Shown here: positions 56,976 through 64,000 of the stretch, one piece after another
How positions within the stretch are numbered: the stretch's first letter is position 1
Layout of the letters: each line of letters starts with the position of its first letter
Source of the DNA: Tetmemena sp. SeJ-2015
Taxonomy: Eukaryota; Ciliophora; Spirotrichea; Sporadotrichida; Oxytrichidae
Assembly: GCA_027382625.1 (NCBI GenBank)
Contig: JAJKFJ010022634.1
Coordinates: forward strand, 1-64,000
Length of the DNA stretch: 64,000 bases
Direction: 5' to 3'
Translations under genes and position numbers: made by a program
The notes under the pieces: model-generated
What the model saw: only the letters and a program-made list of their open reading frames with translations
Told to the model about the DNA's origin: nothing
The model's database searches: none

Positions 56976-57299
56976 TCAAAGACAACTGACAAGTATTTGC
57001 GTCGTATTAAGTGTCATCTTCTGCTTCAGCTCTTAATTTTGAGTCCTTGCTTTAGTTTAGCTCTTTTAGTTTAACATTGAGTTGTTGAATTTAGCTATGC
57101 TTTTCCTGTATTCGTTCATGCATTCACTCTAAAAGATCTTAATTAAAATCATCAATAAATCTTTTAACTTACCTTTGTTAATAGTTATGAAAAACTCTAT
57201 TTCTATTTGTATTGACTATCTGCGCAAATTTAAAAAGTCTTGATCTTTTTTCAGCAACAGGTGCTGCAACAGTTCGCTCCTCTCAAAACCCATTTTCAT
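56976..57299 (-). CDS. Unrecognised 107-aa reading frame
   Basis: ATG 57299 to TGA 56978-56976 with no internal TGA: MKMGFERSELLQHLLLKKDQ at the start and a K/Q/T-rich coil at the end. A 36-nt GT-AG segment in the middle (GTAAGTT...TTAAG) could be a frame-preserving intron. No family recognised; size alone does not prove it is a gene. Confidence 0.3.
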
Positions 57300-58353
57300 T
57301 AAATTAGTTTTATAATTGATTAATGTACTTAATATCAGCTAAAACACTTATTTAATTCACTTTTTATTTAAGAAATTTATTTCCTGAATCACTTATTCGT
57401 ATCTGCCCTATAATTAAAAGCTAATCTGAAATTATATTCATTTTATAGGCTCAACTCATTTTCATTATTTCATCATTACTCATTCTACGATATCTCTCTC
57501 TACTATTTTAGATTCCTACTTATGATATTTTATTATAAGTTTCTTGGATATTATTATCATCAGGAAATAATCTCAGAAGTTTGAGAATTTACTTAATTTA
57601 AAATTTTACTCAAGGCCGTAAAGTTATACAGAGTGCAAATATATTGACTTTTATATTTCACGAAATTTTACGAGTGAGACTATCAACGGTAAATTCAAAT
57701 TTAATCTTAAAAATCTAAGTCTAGCTGTATGAATTATATTACTGTTTTTTTCAGGGTATTATTAAAAATGAAGGGACCTCCTGCTATGAAAAATGATATA
57801 TCCTGAGATTCTTGAAGTTTTTCTTACGTTTTAGATTTCTGAAATTATTCTTAATTAAGATATTTTTCGTTCACTTTAGCTGTTGAATCACTTATAGTAA
57901 AGTTGCTGAGAATGTGTTTGCTACATCCAATCTTACTCACTTAGCCTTATTTCGTTTGGAATGATCATCATTTTGTCATTTTAATCATGATTTGCTCTGT
58001 TTTCTTCTGTTTATATTCTGTAATTTACATTCATTTCATTTTCTATTTTCCTTATCCTTAATTTTTCAATAATTAAAAAATAAAATCTTATAATTAGAAT
58101 CAAGACTTTAAAATTCTGAAATACTCTTCAACTGCCAAGGATTTTAATAATTTGATTTTATATTTAAATTTAATTATCTTTTTCATTAAATTTTCAGCTA
58201 TAATAAAATTTGTTATATATTACAAATAATTATCAACAAAGCAAGTATTAAAATGAGCCGTAGTGCACAAAAAAAAAATATTTTCTTCGGATAAGAGTTC
58301 TTCATAAAGATACCTCATTCTCACGTCAGACAGAATATGAAAAAATAAAAACT

Positions 58354-58966
58354 GGGGGGGGGGGCCTTTCCTCGACAGTAAAATTTTATAATGAAAAAAG
58401 TAAGTAAAAAATATGTTTATAGGATAATTTTCGTTAATGAATCTGATTCTTCCAATTATAGAGGCCTATTCGAACATCTTAGGCCTCAAATTTTAACCCT
58501 AATTCAGTCATTGAGAGGTCAGTTGCACCTAAATAAAATATATATTTTTAGATATTTTTTCGCTATTGTAAAATAAATTTAAAGCGCTATTTTTGAAATA
58601 GTGCAATATTTTTACATGACCAAAAGTTAATTCATGATAAAGGGCCTAATGCTAAAATTTTTCAGCTCTACTTCTTTGGGCTTATAGCTGAAGCATGTTA
58701 TGTAATAAAAAAATATTGTACTATTTCAAAAATAGCGCTTTAAATTTATTTTACAATAGCGAAAAAATATCTAAAAATATATATTTTATTTAGGTGCAAC
58801 TGACCTCTCAATGACTGAATTAGGGTTAAAATTTGAGGCCTAAGATGTTCGAATAGGCCTCTATAATTGGAAGAATAAGAGTCAGGAGCAAAAAATTATC
58901 CTATAAACATATTTTTACTTACTTTTTTCATTATAAAATTTTACTGTCGAGGAAAGGCCCCCCCCC
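58354..58966. mobile_element. 613-bp foldback element with G/C-tract ends and 6-bp duplication
   Basis: Arms 58354-58613 and 58708-58966 are near-exact reverse complements. The element begins with an 11-G run followed by CCTTTCCTCGACAG and ends with the complement and a 9-C run. AAAACT flanks both sides (58348-58353 and 58967-58972), a 6-bp target duplication. The loop of about 95 bp holds no gene; the open frames in the arms are short. Confidence 0.75.
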
Positions 58967-59629
58967 AAAACTGGTCTAGCTCACTGATCAATATTCAAGG
59001 AAGAAAGCCATATCAATTCGGAAGTCTCATCGTTATCTAGCTATAAACAAGATTCAAATGAACTTTTATAAAATCAAAAACTCCTTACAAATATATAACT
59101 TATTCAATTTACAATTCAGTTAAAGAAAAAGTAAGAATATTCGGATTAGGACTCTCTTTTCATTAGAAATTCAAAGTCTGAAGCAAGGATAAAAAAATTT
59201 AATGAGTTTTGCTAGAAATTTCCCATTTTTGTTCCTTAAATTATAACTCAGAACAACCAGCCTCTCTGGTCATTGGAAGCTAAGAAGAGTTTCAACCCCT
59301 CTAAGATTTATTGTAGGCTTTATTTTGATAAATGATATGGCACATGCAGATACCAGAGTCTTGGAGAGCTTACTAAGATTACTCAGTCAGGATCATCGCC
59401 ATTTTCAATGTTCAGATAAAATAATTCAGGCATGCAGTTTGTAGAATTAAAGAAGATAGTCTTCGCTGCTCTCATGATAATCTGAAAACTAAATTCAACG
59501 ATAATCTAATTATATCTCCTTAGAGAGGCTCTTCAAATCAAATTATACCAAATACTCTATTCATCAATCCATTTAGAAGTAAAGGTATCTCCAAATTCAC
59601 TTGAAGCAGAATCTCAATTGAGTCAATCC

Positions 59630-60175
59630 TCCTGCTGGCCATAGATGACTTAAGAAAGTATATATGGGATGAATATTAATACATAATAGTGAGTTAGCAA
59701 AACCTAATCAAAATAGAGTTCTTTTATTTTTATTAAAAAAAATGACATATATAAATTAGAGATAGTTTTAAAGCATTACGTTTTTACATTTAATGAGTGA
59801 ACCAGTTGCAACAATATCACTATCAGAATCATATTTGATACCATCTTAGTCCAGCTTTTAGCTTTTGTTTCTACTATTTGAGTAGTTGACTGTTAACGGT
59901 TAACTAATTCTGGATGTTATAAAGGGTGAGGGTTCTGGTTGCCCCCGTTGAAAATCTTGTTCTTGATGATGTTAAAAAGAATGCAAATGCATGCATACTT
60001 TGGTGATGTTTGGTGCTTGGCTACTTTGATTAGTCTCTGTTGATAAGGAAGGATGTCTTACTTGTCCTTGAAGCTTGCATTATCGGCTGACACCTTCAAG
60101 TTTTTGAGCTAGAGTTTGTTGTCGTAGTTTTGGTAGTTGTAAAAGTTGTAGATGTAGTCGTTGTAGTTAACACTA
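59630..60175 (-). CDS. Unrecognised N/Y-rich protein segment
   Basis: The minus strand is open from about 60175 to TGA near 59630. It begins N/Y/Q-rich (NYNDYIYNFYNYQNYDNK), then LKNLKVSADNASFKDKQDIL and YQQRLIKVAKHQTSPKYACI. The first about 100 codons are GC-richer and well formed, and no ATG precedes them in frame. That suggests one segment of a larger gene. No family recognised. The N/Y-rich start recalls the prion-like domain in element C's coiled-coil protein. Confidence 0.4.
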
Positions 60176-60739
60176 AATTTTAATTATATCTTTATTTAAA
60201 GCTTAATATATTAAGAATCTCAGAGAAAGGACTCTATCAGCAAGTATTTCGAAAGAAAAACAATCCACAATCAATAAATCACAAAAACCCTATAATAAAA
60301 CCCTAAGATCTATCAAAAATGAAAGGCTTAGAATAGGGTGCCATTAAAACAAGTTTGGAGACATTTGTTCGAACATAAAAGTCTATTTAAATTTGCAAAC
60401 TGATTAAGGATTAGGAAACTTGAGAATTCATATCAAAGTTAAAAAATACTTAAAATAAATTTATAGAGAGTCAATTGCATGAGCTCAAATGTCAACTGCT
60501 GAATCAAAGTACCTACGGTAGATGGCGGCTTACTTTATGCTGATGGTTTGCATTCCGAAAAAATAATTATAAATGTGGGAAAAAGAATTATTATATTTTA
60601 GAATACTACCTATCTTTTGGCTCGATCTGGCTATCTAAACCCAAATTTTGATTAAAACTGATTTATCATTTATAGTATTATTGCAGCGCTTCTCTTTGAA
60701 GATATGTTAATGTGAACCAAGGAGGAATTGCAGAGATAT

Positions 60740-61010
60740 AGTGCCTTATTTTCTTCTTCAAATCATAGAAAATTTTGGGGAAAAAAATTAGGATAGGAGA
60801 GAAAGACACTAATTTATGATAGATAATGCTTTAATCATAGGAGATGATTCTTTAATAAAGACTTAATCAGGTTGAACTTGCTACTTCTATATTTAGGATC
60901 TTATCACTTTCAGATAGCCCCAGTAGAGAGGTTGTTTGAACTTATAAAGAAGAATGATTTTTTGGAGAAATCAGAATGATGATAACGGACTCAGCTCTAC
61001 AAATTTCATC
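60740..61010 (+). pseudogene. DDE transposase fragment E
   Basis: Shows FMIDNA (second Asp block) near 60818 and, in a shifted frame, LLLLYLGSYHFQIAPVERLF (about 60880-60940) followed by ELIKKNDF. This is the last catalytic block of the same transposase family. Upstream parts are not readable. Confidence 0.6.
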
Positions 61011-61749
61011 ACAATTACATTTTTAATATAAAAATATTGCGAGATCTATAATGCTTCTTGATTCAACAATAGACTACATAAAAATACCTATATTTTAGAT
61101 TTATTTAAATGGTGTGAAGTGCATTATATAACTAATTTTATTACAAATTATAGCCTAATTATATCAAACAAGATATAAAGGTACTCATTTACTCCATCTT
61201 TAATTAAAAATAATGCTAAAACTTAAATGAGAATAAATATTTAAGCTCAAGGAGAACTTTATCATTAAGAAGCAGTAAGGCGAAAATTCATTAAAAGTTT
61301 GTTAAAGAAAGGGGACAGTTTAGTCAAGAGAATTTAATTCATTAAGATGAAATTAATAAAAGTAACTTAAAAGCCTAGAATGCTCGTTGATTTAATATTT
61401 TTAGTTTGACTATAAAAATGAAAACCTTGGAAAAATAATTTCCAGTATTAATTTTTTGATAACTTGTCTATCGCAGAATAGACCGAAGCCTCATGTTTGA
61501 CTCTTGACTAGATTATTTTTTAAATTAATTATGTATAAAGCATCTTTGATTCTATGCATACAATTTTGTTTACTTAAATTTATATTGGCCATAAGCTTTT
61601 CTTGTAATTGAAAATGAGCGTATACAAAGTGTATAGAGAGCGTATATAAATTATAAGAATAACATAATTTTAATATCTTTACTTATGTGTCTGAATTTTT
61701 CTAGTGGAAAGCGGACAGCGTATGGTCAGTTCAGGTCAGCGGAAATCAT

Positions 61750-62110
61750 CAGATGTCAACGTTAGATAAGTTGGTGATGCTTAGAGAACCAAAGACCAAG
61801 AAAATAAAGAGCAGGATTATCTCTAGTAAGCGCATCCTTTGTTACACTATAGGAGGCTGAGACCAAGCCCTCATAGACATATCTGCTTCTCAATAAGACA
61901 AGGAAGGTGCCTGATGTTTAAAAGTGGTAGGCAACTCACGCCCTCTGTTAGATAAGGTTTGAACGTAATAGATTCATATTGCCCTACGCTGAGATGATAA
62001 AGTCCGAGTCCTCTTGCTGCTATCGCAAGCGATCCTATAGCTGAGAACAAGAAACAAGCTAGAGAGTAACTGGTCAATATGCGGCTCCAGTAAGCCCTTA
62101 TATAAAAGGT
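61750..62110 (-). repeat. SINE/ncRNA-like repeat, copy 2
   Basis: In reverse complement this matches the GC-richer block at 20006-20345 in the same order: ACTCTCTAGC, GCAAGAGGACTCGG, GTTCAAACCTTATC and AGAGGGCGTGAGTTGCC. Two such diverged copies with short conserved blocks support a Pol III-type SINE or a structured RNA. The minus-strand frame over it is likely incidental. Confidence 0.5.
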
Positions 62111-62329
62111 AGGCATATTTAATAACTAATATAATAGATTCGCCAATAATCTCTCTAATTATTATATATTTAGATAAGATTTTCAAAATTGTAAATTAAT
62201 CCAGTGGCTGTTGACAGACATTGGAGGAGCACTAGCTGAGTTTCCTGATGTTGTTGGCTGCATTGTTAGCATTTTAAATGTATGTTTCAATTCTAAGTGG
62301 AATTTAAATGAAATTAGGAATATTTAAAT

Positions 62330-62790
62330 GTACCCCTTAATTAAATACGGTTTAATTTTTTTGGCAAATATAGAGGAAATTTTAATTAAAATCGGTGATC
62401 GGTTAAAATAATAAATGGAGAGTTGTTAAATGGTGTCAGTTGAAATCGCAGATTCACCCCCCTGAAATGTAGCTTGTTCGATAGCTTATCAAAAATTAAT
62501 ATGAGTTTGCTCTTTAATAATCTTCGTAGTACTTCTCAGCAGCGAGATATGACTCATGCTCTCTTCATCATACTCATCATCATCTCCATTCGACCTTATG
62601 TGGCTTATAACTCTTGACTGAGCGCTCCCACACAAAAATTGCAAGGATGAAAAGATCTTAGAATATGATGCTGAATCGAATGGTGTAATTATTATTTAAA
62701 TTGGACACACTTCAACTGCCGCTGATTTATTCCATTTTATTTTAATATATAATTTAATTCTCTTTTTTATTAAATTCTCAGCTATAATTT
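62330..62790 (+). repeat. Dispersed repeat, copy 2
   Basis: Matches the reverse complement of 42830-43290 over about 450 bp, ending ATTAAATTCTCAGCTATAAT. A similar ATTAAATTTTCAGCTATAAT occurs near 58190. It directly precedes transposase fragment F. Confidence 0.6.
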
Positions 62791-62869
62791 TCATAAAAAA
62801 TGACGATAAAGACAAATTAGTTTTGGAAAGACTAGAAAGAGCTTTTAGTTAAAACTCAATTACTATGAA

Positions 62870-63420
62870 TAATCAGAACGATAAGTCTTTCATATAGGAA
62901 ATATAGAAGATAAAATATATGAAAATATCTAATAGAGGTATAGTGAATCTAAATTCTTCGAAAATTGAAAGGCATATAACAGCGATTTATTTTATCATGA
63001 ACTCATATAGCAAACTAGTAATGAATATTATTCACGAGATCTAAATAAAGTATTCAAATAATCGTCATAGAGCTTAGGGAAAAATAGCCTATTATTCAAC
63101 AAACTCAAAAAGATTACAAGAAGTCAATTTAATAGCAGGTTTGAGCAATAACTAAAAAGTATTCTTCTCAGTAAAATCAGGAAATATAATAACCACTCTG
63201 TTTTTGAGTTTTTTCTCTAATTGATTAAGGAAATTTCTTTGAATGATCCTGCTTGGAGAGACTTTCATGTTTTTATTTTGGATAATGCCTCTTATCAGAG
63301 AAGCACTTACATAATTAACAAAATTAAAGATCTTCAAATCCCAGTAATATTTATTGGGCCATATAATTTAAATTGGCTCCTGTTGAACCAAATATGGATT
63401 GATAAAGTGAAATATTAAAA
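62870..63420 (+). pseudogene. DDE transposase fragment F
   Basis: Reads IAYYSTNSKRLQEVNLIAGL (cf. KYYSDNSQRFYSVNLIAAV of copy A), then in another frame NDPAWRDFHVFILDNASYQR and STYIINKIKDLQIPVIFIGP. The DNASY block holds the second catalytic Asp. The final PVE block has decayed. Frameshifts lie between about 63170 and 63221. Confidence 0.65.
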
Positions 63421-64000
63421 TTAAAGAAAATAACCTAATAAAAAATATAAAAAAAGAGTATCTTTCTAAAATAACTAGAGGGTATTTCAGTAATAATAAG
63501 TCTTGATTAACATAGCCTAGTCTATCCTTTAAATAGATATTTCATTGTCTTCAAGCTTATTAAAAAAGGATTAATCTAGGCCACTTAGGATTTAAGTTTG
63601 CTAAACTTATGATTTCAAGTAAACGAAATTTTTTTTTATAAAATTGTGAACACTGATGAATTTATATTTAATAAAAAATATGATAGTTTGCCTCAGGAAA
63701 ATTTTATGCTATCTTGAATAAACTACTTATTTAAAAATAATAAATGAGGCATTGAAAAATGAATAAAGAAAAATACAAAATGTAACTCTATAAATTTTTA
63801 ATATTGCATTTATAAAGTGCTTCTGGCTTATCTAAGAAGCTATATTGAAATATGTTATTTCTTAAAATTTATTATTTGCTCAACTTACTTTCATTTTTCG
63901 AACTTATTTGCAATTAAAAGCTCACCATCAATTTTTTTTCATCATTTTAATAAAAGTTGAATAAGCCTTAAATTTAAAACGACCATTGATAAAAACTGCT
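63421..64000. other. AT-rich DNA, nothing recognised
   Basis: No supported gene or repeat to the end of the window. Confidence 0.35.

Noticed and set aside
58391..58576. 61-codon frame in the left arm of the foldback element
   Set aside because: The arm is duplicated in inverse and the frame is not maintained in the second arm; short and without motifs.

Overview
This window reads as germline (micronuclear-type) DNA of a ciliate. It is AT-rich and packed with decayed mobile elements. Long reading frames appear only if TAA and TAG are read as glutamine with TGA as the working stop. Under that code, genes that look fragmentary become single frames, for example a 1,120-codon SecA-like ATPase at 26123-29485 (-). 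Two copies of one gene carry 29-31 nt GT-AG introns at identical positions. The code, the micro-introns, a pointer-like 14-bp repeat splitting a gene, and ubiquitin coding pieces on opposite strands fit an oxytrichid-like spirotrich best. A karyorelict- or Condylostoma-type code with context-dependent TGA cannot be excluded. No rRNA, tRNA or CRISPR array was recognised.

The main theme is a family of multi-gene DNA transposons with a Tc1/mariner-IS630-like DDE transposase, found in two layouts. Type I (copy A, 996-7337; decayed copy D, about 44200-49545) has coiled-coil gene (-), 254-aa accessory gene (-), transposase (+), zinc-finger MT-A70 adenine methyltransferase (+). Type II (copy C, about 19213-29485, reverse orientation; decayed copy B, about 7390-14130) has [SecA-like ATPase (+)], accessory gene (-), transposase (+), coiled-coil gene (+, with a Q/N/Y-rich N-terminus in copy C), MT-A70 (+). 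Further fragments lie at 50440-51075 (MT-A70), 51985-53985 (accessory gene) and 60740-63420 (transposase). The accessory gene and transposase are always head to head over about 180-210 bp. Copy C is GC-richer and nearly intact; the others are AT-rich and decayed.

Layout: 1-995 homopolymer-rich DNA; 996-7337 element A; 7390-14130 element B with a nested TA-flanked element at 9663-10147; 14788-16628 unrecognised reading frames, the last cut by an 832-bp palindrome (16629-17460) and a small inverted-repeat element (17464-17792); 18053-19176 unrecognised degenerate gene; 19213-29485 element C; 29616-42540 a plus-strand coding block whose second half is a LINE (endonuclease, reverse transcriptase, RNase H, zinc knuckle), with ubiquitin fragments near 35.7-36.0 kb; 42830-43290 dispersed repeat; 43300-49545 element D mixed with homopolymer-rich tracts; 50440-54000 MT-A70, kinase and accessory-gene fragments around a 1.17-kb inverted-repeat element; 54400-64000 inverted-repeat elements, dispersed repeats, small reading frames and transposase fragments.

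How the genes may work together is inference. Transposase would move the element. The repeated pairing with a methyltransferase suggests adenine methylation (DNA 6mA or RNA m6A) of the element or its ends. The coiled-coil, Q/N-rich and SecA-like proteins may be assembly or DNA/protein-remodelling partners.
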